Shown one piece after another: positions 36,695 through 46,744 of a stretch of DNA of 64,000 nucleotides. The number at the start of each line of letters is the position of its first letter. The first letter of the stretch is position 1. Source of the DNA: Verrucomicrobiota bacterium. GTDB taxonomy: Bacteria; Verrucomicrobiota; Verrucomicrobiia; Limisphaerales; JADJPG01. The notes beneath the pieces were generated by a model. The model saw nothing but the letters and a program-made list of their open reading frames with translations. It did no database searches and was not told the origin of the DNA. The position numbers and the translations under genes are program-made. Location: NCBI GenBank assembly GCA_016713365.1, contig JADJPG010000011.1, positions 1-64,000 of the forward strand, written 5' to 3'.

Positions 36695-37599
36695 ATGTCA
36701 TCTCCGGACGCCTCCAACCTCCTCGACCCCGCCGCGATTTCTCGTGCTGAAACGCTCGGGTTGCACGCGCGGTTTGTTGTCGAGGGTTACATGGCGGGCG
36801 AGCACAAGTCGCCATATCGCGGGTTTGCCATCGAGTTCGCGCAGCATCGCGAGTACACCCACGGCGATGACACGCGGCATCTCGACTGGAAAGTGCTCGG
36901 TCGCACGGACCGTTATTACATCAAGCAATACGAGCAGGAGACGAACTACGTCGCCAACCTGCTGCTCGATGGCAGCGAATCGATGCGCTACGGCTCGGGC
37001 AAACTGACCAAGCTGCATTACGGCAAGATGATGGCGGCGTGCCTCGCCTATCTCATCCTGCACCAGCGCGATGCCACCGCGCTCGGCCTGTTCGACACGA
37101 CGGTGCGCGACTACGCGCCGCGCTCGGATAATCTGGCGACCATTCACAACCTCATGGCGCGTCTCGCGGCGTTCGAGCCGAAGGAGCAGACGAACATCGC
37201 CGCCGTACTGCACGAGATGGCGCGGCAGATTCGGCGCAAGGGACTGGTTATCGTTATCAGCGATTTCTTCGACGACGAGGCGAAGGTGCTCGAAGGCATC
37301 CAGCATCTGCGCTTCGGCGGAAACGAGGTTGTCGTCTTCCACCTCATGGACCCGTATGAGTTGGAATTTCCGTTCACCGGCCAGGTCGAGTTCGACGGAC
37401 TGGAAGGCATCGCGAAGATCCAGACGCGTCCCTCGGAGATTCGGAAGAGTTATCTGCGCGAGGTTGAAACGTTCCGCCAGCGCTTGCGCGAAGGTTGTGA
37501 GCGGAACAACTGTCACTACACGCTGGTGAATACCGCGCAGCCGCTGCACGAAGTGCTGAGCGCGTATCTGGCGTTCGGCTCCGCACCACGACGCGTTGA
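36695..37599 (+). CDS. DUF58 protein, frameshift near the end
   Basis: About 300 residues. The ATG at 36695 has GAGG seven bases upstream. The core is a DUF58 domain: YRGFAIEFAQHREYTHGDDTRH, LDWKVLGRTDRYYIKQYEQE, LLLDGSESMRYG, with the VWA-like DxSxS replaced by DGSESM, then ISDFFDD. The frame would run on into the next gene; a one-base indel near 37578 restores AFRLRTTTR and a stop TGA at 37597-37599 that overlaps the next ATG, the usual arrangement. DUF58 proteins are partners of MoxR ATPases. Confidence 0.88.
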
Positions 37600-39839
37600 T
37601 GAGCTTCCTCAATCCCATCATGCTCGCGGGGTTGGCGGCTGTCTCGGTGCCGATCATCATTCATCTGCTGAACCGGCGGAAGTTCCGCAAGGTGACGTGG
37701 GCGGCGATGCGGTTCCTCCAAAACGCCATCGAACAGAACCAGCGGCGCATGCGGATCGAGGACATGATTCTGCTCGCGCTGCGCTGTTTGCTGCTGGCGT
37801 TGCTGGCGCTGGCGCTGGCGCGGCCGGCGATTCTGTCCGATGCGTCGGCGGTGTTCGGTCAGTCCAAGGTGACGGGCGTGGTCGTGCTCGATAACTCGAT
37901 GAGCATGGGAGTGAGCGACGGGACGGCGACGCGTTTCGAGAAGGCGCGTCGAGCGGCGGAGCAGGTGATTGATTCGCTGCCGTCCGGCAGTGCGACGGCG
38001 GTGTTGCTGGCGAGCGATGTTGTGCAGGCGGTGATTCCCGAGCCGACGTTTGATTTGAACCTCGCGCGCAAGGCGGTGCGTGACGCTGCATTGACGGATC
38101 GGGCGACGGACATCTTCCCGGCGCTGGGCAAGGCAATCGACACGCTCAAGGATCGCATCGCGCTGCGGAAGGAGATTTACCTCGTCACGGACGGACAGGC
38201 GGCGGGTTGGCGTCAGCTCACGGAGATTCAGCGTGCGCTGGAACGAACGAAGAGCGACATCAGGACCACGGTCATCCTGGTGAACGAACATGAGGAACGA
38301 AATCTCGCGGTGAGCGATCTACGTCTGGCGAGCGGGCTAAGCGCGGTGGGGCAGCCGCTGCGGTTCGAAGTGAAGGTAACCAATCACGGGAAGGAAGAGG
38401 TTCGCAATACACGCGTCGGCTTGAGCGTGAACGCCGAGACGGCCAGCGACGAGTTCACGGTCGATTCGATTCCGGCGGGCGCAACGAAGAGTGTGACGCT
38501 GTTTGGAAAGTTGCGCGAGGCGGGCTTCCATTCGGTGACGGCCCGGCTCGCCGAGGATCGGTTGCCTGCTGACGACCGGCGGACTCTCGCGGTTCGCGCG
38601 GTGAATGAAGTGAAGGTGTTGCTGGTGGATGGCGAGCCCGGCAATGAGGAGCGCGACAGCGAGGTGTTCTTTCTCAGGAACGCGCTGGTGCCGGTTCCAG
38701 CCGATGCGGCGGCGGATTACTTCATTAAGACGGTGACCGTGAACGCGTCGGAACTCGCGCAGGCTCGCTTCGACGATTTCGACGCGGTGATGCTGGCGAA
38801 TGTGCCGGAGTTCAGCGAGCAGGTCGCCACGGCGCTGGACGGGTATGTGAAGCGCGGCGGAGGACTGCTGGTGTTTCCAGGCGGGCGGCTGAATGCGGCG
38901 TTCTACAATGAGCAGTTGTTCCGGCGGCTGGGCCTGTTGCCGGCGGAGTTCGGTGACGTGCGCGGCGAGGCGGACAAGGATGACAAGTTCGCGACGTTGC
39001 AGGAGAAAGGTTACGAGCATCCCATCGTTGAGATTTGGAATGATCCGGGATCGGGCAAGCTGGGCAGCGCGCGGTTTTTCCGCTGGGTTGAGCTGAAGCC
39101 TGCGCTGCGGGAAAAGGAGCGGAACGGAAAAGGGGCAGGGGATAAATCTCCTCTTCCCCCCGGCTCCTATGCTCCTCTGCGGATCGACAGTGCCGCTGCC
39201 GCTGGCGTTCCCCAAATCGTTCTCAAGTACGCCGATGGCTCCCCTGCCGTGATGGAACGTCCGTGGGGGCTCGGGCGCGTGATTCAGTTCAGCAGCACGG
39301 CGGACACGGCGTGGAACGATCTGCCCGTTCGGCTCGCGTGGGTGCCGATGTTGCATCGCGCGATGGGCAGTGTCGTGCAGCGGCAGGACGAGGGATTGAA
39401 CATCCGCGTGGGCGACAAGTTTGTCCGGCGCGTGCCGGCGGAGAACCTCGACAAGGACGCGACGTTCTTTCCGCCGCGGCAATCGACGGTGCGCGAGCTG
39501 CGCCGGGTGGAGTTGGTCGATGGCTGGCCGACGATGCAGTTTGAAAGGACCGACGTGGCGGGAATCTACGATGCGAAGATTGGCGAGTCCGGCGCGGCGT
39601 TGAAGTTTGCCGCGCAACCGGACCCAGCGGAGTCGAGCCTTGATGAGTTGAGTCCTGCGCAAGTCGCGACGCTAAAAGGCTCGGCGAACGTGGTGCAGTG
39701 GACGCCGAACCTCTCGTTGCGTGGCATGATGGAACGCGGGCGAACGGGACTGGAGTTCTGGATGCCGGTGCTGCTGGCGGTGCTGGTGTTGGCGGCAGCG
39801 GAGACGTTCCTCGGGCAGTGGTTCAGCCGGTCGAAGTAG
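37599..39839 (+). CDS. BatA/VWA-domain membrane protein
   Basis: 746 residues. The N-terminus MSFLNPIMLAGLAAVSVPIIIHLLNRRKF is the BatA (Aerotolerance regulator N-terminal) signature, quoted in part as MSFLNPIMLAGLAAVSVP; a second helix follows at LLALRCLLLALLALALARP. The VWA domain has VVVLDNSMSMG (MIDAS DxSxS) and IYLVTDGQAAG. A class I glutamine-amidotransferase-like segment (VKVLLVDGEPG, LDGYVKRGGGLLVFPGG) follows, and a last helix (FWMPVLLAVLVLAAAETFL) ends the protein. It starts with the last base of the DUF58 stop codon. Confidence 0.92.
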   Translation: MSFLNPIMLAGLAAVSVPIIIHLLNRRKFRKVTWAAMRFLQNAIEQNQRRMRIEDMILLALRCLLLALLALALARPAILSDASAVFGQSKVTGVVVLDNSMSMGVSDGTATRFEKARRAAEQVIDSLPSGSATAVLLASDVVQAVIPEPTFDLNLARKAVRDAALTDRATDIFPALGKAIDTLKDRIALRKEIYLVTDGQAAGWRQLTEIQRALERTKSDIRTTVILVNEHEERNLAVSDLRLASGLSAVGQPLRFEVKVTNHGKEEVRNTRVGLSVNAETASDEFTVDSIPAGATKSVTLFGKLREAGFHSVTARLAEDRLPADDRRTLAVRAVNEVKVLLVDGEPGNEERDSEVFFLRNALVPVPADAAADYFIKTVTVNASELAQARFDDFDAVMLANVPEFSEQVATALDGYVKRGGGLLVFPGGRLNAAFYNEQLFRRLGLLPAEFGDVRGEADKDDKFATLQEKGYEHPIVEIWNDPGSGKLGSARFFRWVELKPALREKERNGKGAGDKSPLPPGSYAPLRIDSAAAAGVPQIVLKYADGSPAVMERPWGLGRVIQFSSTADTAWNDLPVRLAWVPMLHRAMGSVVQRQDEGLNIRVGDKFVRRVPAENLDKDATFFPPRQSTVRELRRVELVDGWPTMQFERTDVAGIYDAKIGESGAALKFAAQPDPAESSLDELSPAQVATLKGSANVVQWTPNLSLRGMMERGRTGLEFWMPVLLAVLVLAAAETFLGQWFSRSK

Positions 39840-39918
39840 CTGGTTTGTCGGCTTGAACGAATCGGATTTGCCACTAAGGTAGTCGAAAGTTTTCCACGAT
39901 GTGAGGAGAGATGTTCTC

Positions 39919-42420
39919 ATGATGAATTCGAAGCCAAAATTTCGCCAAAAGCTTGGAGCAGTGCGTCGATGCCTTACGGTGGCAGTATTGGCTGCGTTTC
40001 TCGCAAGCTGGAGCGCTCGGGGCCAAACGAGTGTTGCGGCGTGGGGTCTGAATGCGTCTGGTCAGACCATTGTTCCGACGGGATTAACGGATGTTGTCCA
40101 GATCTCTGGAGGCCGGGATCATTCGGTGGGATTGCGTATGGATGGAACTGTGGTGGCTTGGGGCTCGGATAATGTGGGTCCAACGAGCGTTGCCGCAGGA
40201 TTGAATGACGTGATCGCAGTCAGCGCTGGATACGGATTCACTCTCGCGCTTCGGGCGAACGGCAGTGTGACTGGCTGGTTGGCTGGTGGCGCGCCCCTGA
40301 CGAATACGGTGGTGAACCCTCCGGAGCTGACCAATGCGATTGCGATTGCGGCGGGAGCCATTCATGGGCTTGCCATCCGGGCGGACCGCACGGTAGTGGC
40401 TTGGGGTGCGAACGACCGAGGGCAGATCAATATTCCTACCGGCTTGGTCAATGTCGTCGCCATCGCCGCAGGTTTTGAGCACAGTGTGGCACTAACCGGA
40501 GAAGGGAGCGTGGTGGTGTGGGGACGGAACGACTACGGCCAGGCGAATGCACCGATTGCTTTGAATGATTTTGTCGCCATTGCCGCTGGATACTTTCATA
40601 CGCTGGGGTTGCGACGAGACGGTAGCGTGCTGGCCTGGGGTAGGAATTTGGAGGGGCAAATCAACGTTCCGCCCAGCGCACTCAAATTGACGGCGATTGC
40701 GGCAGGTGGGTATCACAGCATGGGGCTTCGTCGCGACGGGAAATTGCATTTGTGGGGTTCAACATCTGACGGTCTGACCAATGTGCCGCCTGGCATCACG
40801 AACGTCATTGCGATTGCGGGCGGGACATACCATCGCCTGACGCTTTCCGGGAATGGTAGCCCGGTGTTTCAAAATTCATCAACGACCCAAGTCGGCTACT
40901 CAGGCTCGACGATTGCGCTCGACGGACGGACCGCGGGAAATACTCCCATCAGTTATCAGTGGCAGTTCGAAGGCCACGACATTTTTGGCGCGACGAGTCC
41001 GATTCTCACGTTGACGAATCTGACCGATGCCCTCGCTGGCGATTATTCTGTGGTTGCCTCGAATGCTTTCGGCCAAGTAGCGAGTCGTAACGTGGCGGTA
41101 GCTGTCGAGGGTGCGGCGCCTCTTCTGCTGGCATCAGGTGGAGACGCGTATCCGCCCCTGGGTTCGCGTTTGCCCTTGCGGGGCATCGCTCAAGGTTCCT
41201 TGCCCATGAAACTGCAGTGGTTTCGCGATGGTATTGCGGTTACGAACGCGACGAACGGAAATCTGGTCTTTCCGGCGGTAAATGCAGCGGACGCTGGCAC
41301 GTATACATTGGTCGCGAGCAATTCCTTTGGAACGACCACCAGTGCGGAGATTCGTGTGATGCCGAGCGGCTACGTGGCGTGGGGGTGATCCATTTGAGGT
41401 GGGGACGTTCGTGGCGGCGGATGGAACGAACCTGTTGGCCGCAGTGGCGGGGGGCCATCAGTTTGCGATGTGGCTTACTGCGGACGGGCGGGTGATTGTT
41501 CGTGGTAACGGCGGAACAGCGGAGGCACAGCCAAATGTTCCATTCGGCCTCGACGACGTCGTGGCGATTGCAGCGGGTTCCAGCATGTGCGCGGCGCTTC
41601 GTTCGGATGGCCGGGTGACATGGTGGAGTGGAGCGTTTGTCACGAATGTGTATGACGTCACCAATGTGGTTTCAATTGCTGCGGGTCCGGGCCACGTCCT
41701 CGCCCTTTTGGATGATGGCACGGTACGGTTTTTCGGAGATTCGTCATTTAGTTCAACCAAGAATGTTCCGGCTGGCCTTACCAATGTTGTTGCTGTTTCG
41801 GTTTGCAATCCAGTTAACGCTGCGTTGACCCACGATGGTCGCGTCGTCGTCTGGGGACCAAACAGTTCGATGCAAACCAACGTGCCACCAGATCTGACCG
41901 ATGCCGTCGGTGTGTCAGTTGGAGGGTCTCACGTTCAGGCGGTACGGAGTAATGGTGAGGTGGTCGCCTGGGGCGCCCCGGGAGACGGTGGTACGGCTGT
42001 CCCGGTGGGTTTGACGGATGCGGTCGCCGTCAAAGCTGGGATTGGTTATGGCTGGCTGTAAAGCGGGACGGCAGCGTCATCGGGTGGGGGGTAAATTCGG
42101 TGGGACAGACCGCGGTTCCAAGTTTTCTCAGGAATGTCACGTCACTGGCTGCCGGGACTGACTTCGCGGTTGCAGTGATAGGGGATAGGATTGAGCCGTC
42201 CGAGGTGATGGCCTTTGACCCCGCCGTTGACGGTGGACGATTTCAAGTCTCCGTTCCGACGCGTCGGGCACGAACCTACTGGCTGGAATCGTGCACATCA
42301 CTTTCCGACCCGGTCTGGAGAGTGGTGAAAGGCTTCGCCGGAACCGGTCGCACCGTCGTGCTGTCTGATCCGTCTGCGCCAAGTTCGGAGCGCAGATACT
42401 ATCGCATCAAGGTTTACTAG
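39919..42420 (+). CDS. Secreted RCC1-repeat/Ig-like protein, two frameshifts
   Basis: About 830 residues. The ATG at 39919 has GAGGAGAG upstream. After the signal peptide (VAVLAAFLASWSARGQ) come RCC1-type repeats of about 50 residues, each with WG-x-N-x-x-G-Q, VVAIAAG and H-S/T-x-x-L-R-x-DG (for example FVAIAAGYFHTLGLRRDGS). Two Ig-like domains follow (YQWQFEGHDIFGATSP, LQWFRDGIAVTNATNG), then more RCC1 repeats and the shared C-terminal domain (WLESCTSLSDPVWRVV ... YYRIKVY). Frameshifts near 41386 and 42050 join three frames. The sequence is visibly less GC-rich than its neighbours and interrupts the VWA locus, so it was probably inserted there. Role: surface binding, otherwise unknown. Confidence 0.85.
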
Positions 42421-42520
42421 TCGCCGGCGGGTCTCCCTTCAGTGGCTCCTGAGTTCGTGGTTGTAGTTTATTTCCAAACAGATCCTTTGGGGGTTTTCAA
42501 TTGCGTGCCACCTATCTACG

Positions 42521-44995
42521 GTGTGTGGCGTGTCCGACTTGCTCCTGAAACTTCTGGGCGTGCCGGCGAATGACGCTGTTCATATCGCCAAGGCCACGCT
42601 CGTGTTTCGCGGAGGGTTGAGCGTGGGGTGGTACGTTTTCATCGTCCTGGTCGCGGCTGGTTTGGTCGCATGGATCTACAGAATCACTCCCGTTGAGATT
42701 CCGCCCTGGCGCCGTCGCATCCTGGCTGGATTGCGAGTTGTGTTTCTAGCGCTGCTGCTGGCGCTGTTGCTCCGGCCGGTGCTCGCGTTCACGGTGGAGG
42801 GCAGCATCCGACGGGTGCTGGTGATGTTGGTGGACGGCAGCGCGTCGATGCAGATCGCGGACCCGCGTCTCGATGCGAACGATCAGAAACGTGCGGCCAT
42901 TGCGAAAGGGATGCTCGATCCGAAGGGAGAGTTGAAGCAGTCCTTCGACCGGGCGCGCTTGCGTGAGGTCGAGCAAGTGTCGCGTCTCGAACTGACCAAG
43001 GCGGCGTTGCAGAACGAGCGTCTCGATCTTCTGCCGCGGTTGGATCAGGAGTTTGATTTGTCGGCGTTCACGTTCGGACAGGGGCTCGCGGAGCTTTCGG
43101 TGCGCGGATTGGAGACGAATGCGGCCAGGGCCGACTCAGCTCGAAAACGCAAGGCATCCGTCGAGTCGTTCGACTGGGTGGAACGCATCGAGGCGAAGGC
43201 GGTGTCCACGGCGATCGGTGATGCGATTCGCGAGACGATGAATCGCAAGCGCGGTCAACCGCTCGCGGGCATCGTTCTGGTGACGGATGGCGTCAATAAT
43301 TCCGGAAGCCAGCCGCGTGACGCCGCGGCGGCGGCGCGCTTGGAAGGCGTGCCGCTCTACGTTTACGGCGTCGGCATCACGAGTCCGCGTGACATCATTT
43401 TGCAGAACCTGTTCGCGCCGGATGTGACCTTCGTGAAGGACGAGGTGCCTCTCACTGTTCGCGTGCGTGCGCAGGGTTTGAGCGGCGAGAGTGCGGAGCT
43501 TCAGTTGAAGCTCGGCGGGCAGGTGGTGGCGTCCCGGACGCTGACCTTCACGAATGATTCGGAACTCGTAGTTCCGCTGAAGTTCACGCCGGATACGCTG
43601 GGCGAGTTCGAGCTCACGGCGAGCATCGAGGCGCGTTCCGACGAGGCGGTGAAGGACAATAATTCACGGACGCAGCGCATCAAGGTGATCGATTCGAAGA
43701 TCAAGGTGTTGCTGGTCGACCAGACGCCGCGCTGGGAGTTCAAGTATCTTCAGATGATGTTGCTGCGCGACCGGCGTGTGGAGTTGAAGTGTTTCCTCGC
43801 AGAAGGCGACAAGGCGATTTCGCGCGTGCCGGATTCGCCGTACCTGCCGGAGTTCCCGGCGCGACGTGATGAGTTGTTCAAGTATGACCTGGTGATTCTC
43901 GGCGACATCGATCCGAAAATTCTCACCGCGCAGCATCAGGAGAATCTCAACAAGCTGGTCAGCGACTTTGGCGGCGCGCTCGTCGTGCTCGCGGGCAAGC
44001 GCCACATGCCGGCGCAGTATCGCCGGACGACACTCGACAAACTCCTGCCGGTGGAATTCGAACCGGCGACTCTGGACACAAGAGTCGATCCGACGGCGGA
44101 TCGGCCGATCAAGCTGCAACTCACGGCGGCGGGTCGCGCGAGCGCGATGCTGCGCCTCTCGGATCGTGATGAGGAGAATGCGCAGATGTGGTCGCAGCTG
44201 CCGCCCATTTACTGGGCCGCCCGGGTGACGCGCGCCAAGCCGGCGGCGGAAGTGCTGGTGGTGGATCCGGATGTCTCGAAGGAATCGCGCTTCGGCAAGA
44301 TGCCGGTGATCGCCGTGCAGCAATACGGGCTGGGCCAGGTGATGTTCGTGGGCACGGATAATCTCTGGCGTTGGCGTAAGAATGCCGGTGATTACTACTA
44401 CACCACGGTGTGGGGCCAGATTGCGCAGCGCGTTTCCATTCAACGATTGCTCGGTGTATCGCGGCGGACGCAGCTGAGTGCGGATCGGCAAAACTACATG
44501 GCGGGCGATCGGGTGACGGTCTTCGCGCGCATTTACACCGGCGCCGGTTACGAGCCGCTGGAGGAGCCGGCCGTGCGCGGAAGTTTTGGTCGGAAGGATG
44601 GGCAGGGGCCGCGCGCGGATTTGACGTTGCGTCCGGTGCCGGAACAGCCGGGCATGTATCGTGGCGAGTTCATTGCGACGGGCGTGGGCGCATTTGATTT
44701 CTCGGTGGAGAACGATCCGCAGACGGTCCTGGATTTCAACGTTGCCGAGCCACGCTTTGAGTTTGGTGAAACGGCGATGAACGAGTCGCTCTTGAAGGAG
44801 CTGGCGACGACCACGGGCGGACAGTTTTTTCGGGAGGAGAATCTGTATCAACTCCCAGACGCGATTCGCGCGAAGTCGGAGCGCGTGCAATCGCCGATGG
44901 AAATTGAGCTCTGGGCGTCACCGCTTTATTTCCTGCTGCTGCTGGGCGTGGTGACGGCGGAGTGGGTGTTGCGCAAGATGTCGCATCTCAAATGA
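42521..44995 (+). CDS. VWA-domain membrane protein
   Basis: 824 residues. Two N-terminal helices (GWYVFIVLVAAGLVAWIY, GLRVVFLALLLALLLRPVLA) lead to a VWA domain with LVMLVDGSASMQIAD (DxSxS MIDAS) and LAGIVLVTDGVNNSG. A glutamine-amidotransferase-like part (IKVLLVDQTPRWEFKYLQ, YDLVILGDIDP) and a C-terminal helix (ASPLYFLLLLGVVTAEWVL) follow. The start is a GTG at 42521 or 42530; no ATG is placed correctly. The architecture parallels the BatA-type protein upstream, so both belong to the MoxR complex. The stop overlaps the next ATG (ATGA). Confidence 0.9.
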   Translation: MCGVSDLLLKLLGVPANDAVHIAKATLVFRGGLSVGWYVFIVLVAAGLVAWIYRITPVEIPPWRRRILAGLRVVFLALLLALLLRPVLAFTVEGSIRRVLVMLVDGSASMQIADPRLDANDQKRAAIAKGMLDPKGELKQSFDRARLREVEQVSRLELTKAALQNERLDLLPRLDQEFDLSAFTFGQGLAELSVRGLETNAARADSARKRKASVESFDWVERIEAKAVSTAIGDAIRETMNRKRGQPLAGIVLVTDGVNNSGSQPRDAAAAARLEGVPLYVYGVGITSPRDIILQNLFAPDVTFVKDEVPLTVRVRAQGLSGESAELQLKLGGQVVASRTLTFTNDSELVVPLKFTPDTLGEFELTASIEARSDEAVKDNNSRTQRIKVIDSKIKVLLVDQTPRWEFKYLQMMLLRDRRVELKCFLAEGDKAISRVPDSPYLPEFPARRDELFKYDLVILGDIDPKILTAQHQENLNKLVSDFGGALVVLAGKRHMPAQYRRTTLDKLLPVEFEPATLDTRVDPTADRPIKLQLTAAGRASAMLRLSDRDEENAQMWSQLPPIYWAARVTRAKPAAEVLVVDPDVSKESRFGKMPVIAVQQYGLGQVMFVGTDNLWRWRKNAGDYYYTTVWGQIAQRVSIQRLLGVSRRTQLSADRQNYMAGDRVTVFARIYTGAGYEPLEEPAVRGSFGRKDGQGPRADLTLRPVPEQPGMYRGEFIATGVGAFDFSVENDPQTVLDFNVAEPRFEFGETAMNESLLKELATTTGGQFFREENLYQLPDAIRAKSERVQSPMEIELWASPLYFLLLLGVVTAEWVLRKMSHLK

Positions 44996-46692
44996 ACCAG
45001 ACGATGGACAGCGCCAGTTCGACGAAGGTGCCGAGGGCGCCGGGCGGTGTGCTGTCCTCGCAGCTCGTGACACTGCGGCGACGGCACGTCGGAGTCGCAG
45101 TGCTGACGGGGCTCTCGATTCTCGTCGTGATCGGCGTGGAGCTGCTGGCGCTGGCGTTGTTCGTGGATTGGTGGGTGGAATTGCCGTGGGCACTGCGGCT
45201 CGTTTCGATTCTCGTCCAGGGGGCGGTGGCGACGTATCTGTTGCTGACGATGGTCATCACGCCGCTGGTTCGTCAGCCGGACGAGGATGAACTGGCGTTG
45301 ATGGTCGAGCGCGCGCGGCCGGAGTTCCGCAGCCGCCTGATCGCAGCGATTCAACTGGCGCGTTCCGGAAGTGCCGCGCCGAACACGTCGACGGCCATGG
45401 TTTCCGCGCTCGTACACGAGACGGAACAGCTCGCGGCTGCGATGGATTTCCGGCACGTCGTTCCTGTCGAGCGAATCAAGATGTTTGGCGCAATGGCCCT
45501 GGCGGTGATCGTTCTGATGACGGCTGGGATGTTCGCCGGTCGCGACACCTGCGGCGTCTTGTTGCGACGTTGGATGCTGTCGTCTGAGCCGGTGCCGCGC
45601 AAAACGCGCATCGTGGTGCCGGAGGGCGAGAAGCTGATCGGCATTGGCGACAACGTGCGTCTGGAAACCTTCGTGCAGGGGATTGTTCCGCGAAGCGGCA
45701 AGGTGGAGGTGAAAGGGCGGACGCGCCGCGCACAGGAATTTCCGCTGGAGCAGAATCGCGAGAACAACATTCAGTTCGGACGGACGCTGGAGAATGTGCA
45801 GGAAGATTTCACGTATCAGTTCACACTGGGCGATGGCGTGAGCCCGGCGTTCCAGGTGCGCGCGGTGCCGCGACCGACAGTGGCTTCGATGGAATGCGTG
45901 CAGGAGTTTCCGGCCTACACTGGATTGAAGCCGATGACGCGGAGCCTGGGCGATTTGTCGTTGCTGGCGGGCAGCGTGTTGGAGATGAAAGTCGCGGCGA
46001 CGAAGGATCTGAGTTACGCGGAGGCGCGGTTGGTCGGCGTGCAGTCAAACGTGGTGTTGCGGCGGATTGCCGGCGGTGCGCGTTCGTGGATCGGGGAAGT
46101 GCAAGTGCCCGCGAAAGGCCTGACAGGATTTCAGATCCAGATGATTGATTCGAACGGCATGGAGAGCCGCGACAGCGCGGTGTATCGCGTGGACGTGTTG
46201 CCGGACAAGCTGCCGGTGGTGCGGTTGACGCATCCGGATCGCAAGGAGGAGCTGGTGACGAAGCAGGCGGCGTTGCTGATTGGGTTCGAGGTCACGGATG
46301 ATTTTCAGGTCGCGAAGTTGCGGCTCAAGTATCGGGTTGTGTCGGTGGAGGGAGACGAGCCCAAGGCGCTGGAACTGGACATGGAATCCGCGCGCACGGC
46401 GAAGTTGCGTCGGCGTTTCGAATGGAAAATTTCCGAAGTGTTGCCGGGCCTGCCGGAATCGAGCGTGGTCGAATACTGGGTGGAGGCGGAGGATAACAAC
46501 AACGGGACAGGGCCGGGCGTCGGCAGTTCGGAGCGGCAGTTGTTGAAGATCGTGAGCGATTCCGAGAAGCGCGCGGATCTGCTGAATCGCGCGAGTGATT
46601 ACCTCGGCAGCATCAACGACGTGGTGACCGATCAGGAGAAGTTGAACCAGAACCTGGGGGCGATCATCCGGGCGAAGGCGGGGTTGAGGTGA
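44992..46692 (+). CDS. Large membrane protein of the VWA locus (DUF4175-like)
   Basis: 566 residues from the ATG at 44992. Helices near HVGVAVLTGLSILVVIGVELLAL, LVSILVQGAVATYLLLTMV and KMFGAMALAVIVLMTAGMF (the first given in part) frame a cytosolic loop; the rest is periplasmic and beta-rich with Ig-like stretches (FPAYTGLKPMTRSLGDL, VRLTHPDRKEEL). The layout is that of the DUF4175/TIGR02302-like proteins that sit in MoxR/DUF58/VWA operons. Compared with longer relatives, the usual Gln-rich coiled-coil C-terminal part is missing: the protein stops at IIRAKAGLR, soon after DQEKLNQNLG, so it may be truncated or frameshifted there. Confidence 0.75.
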   Translation: MNQTMDSASSTKVPRAPGGVLSSQLVTLRRRHVGVAVLTGLSILVVIGVELLALALFVDWWVELPWALRLVSILVQGAVATYLLLTMVITPLVRQPDEDELALMVERARPEFRSRLIAAIQLARSGSAAPNTSTAMVSALVHETEQLAAAMDFRHVVPVERIKMFGAMALAVIVLMTAGMFAGRDTCGVLLRRWMLSSEPVPRKTRIVVPEGEKLIGIGDNVRLETFVQGIVPRSGKVEVKGRTRRAQEFPLEQNRENNIQFGRTLENVQEDFTYQFTLGDGVSPAFQVRAVPRPTVASMECVQEFPAYTGLKPMTRSLGDLSLLAGSVLEMKVAATKDLSYAEARLVGVQSNVVLRRIAGGARSWIGEVQVPAKGLTGFQIQMIDSNGMESRDSAVYRVDVLPDKLPVVRLTHPDRKEELVTKQAALLIGFEVTDDFQVAKLRLKYRVVSVEGDEPKALELDMESARTAKLRRRFEWKISEVLPGLPESSVVEYWVEAEDNNNGTGPGVGSSERQLLKIVSDSEKRADLLNRASDYLGSINDVVTDQEKLNQNLGAIIRAKAGLR

Positions 46693-46744
46693 GATGAGTC
46701 GGGTTTGACCTGGGAGTGTTTGAGATGGAGACTGGCGGCATTCA

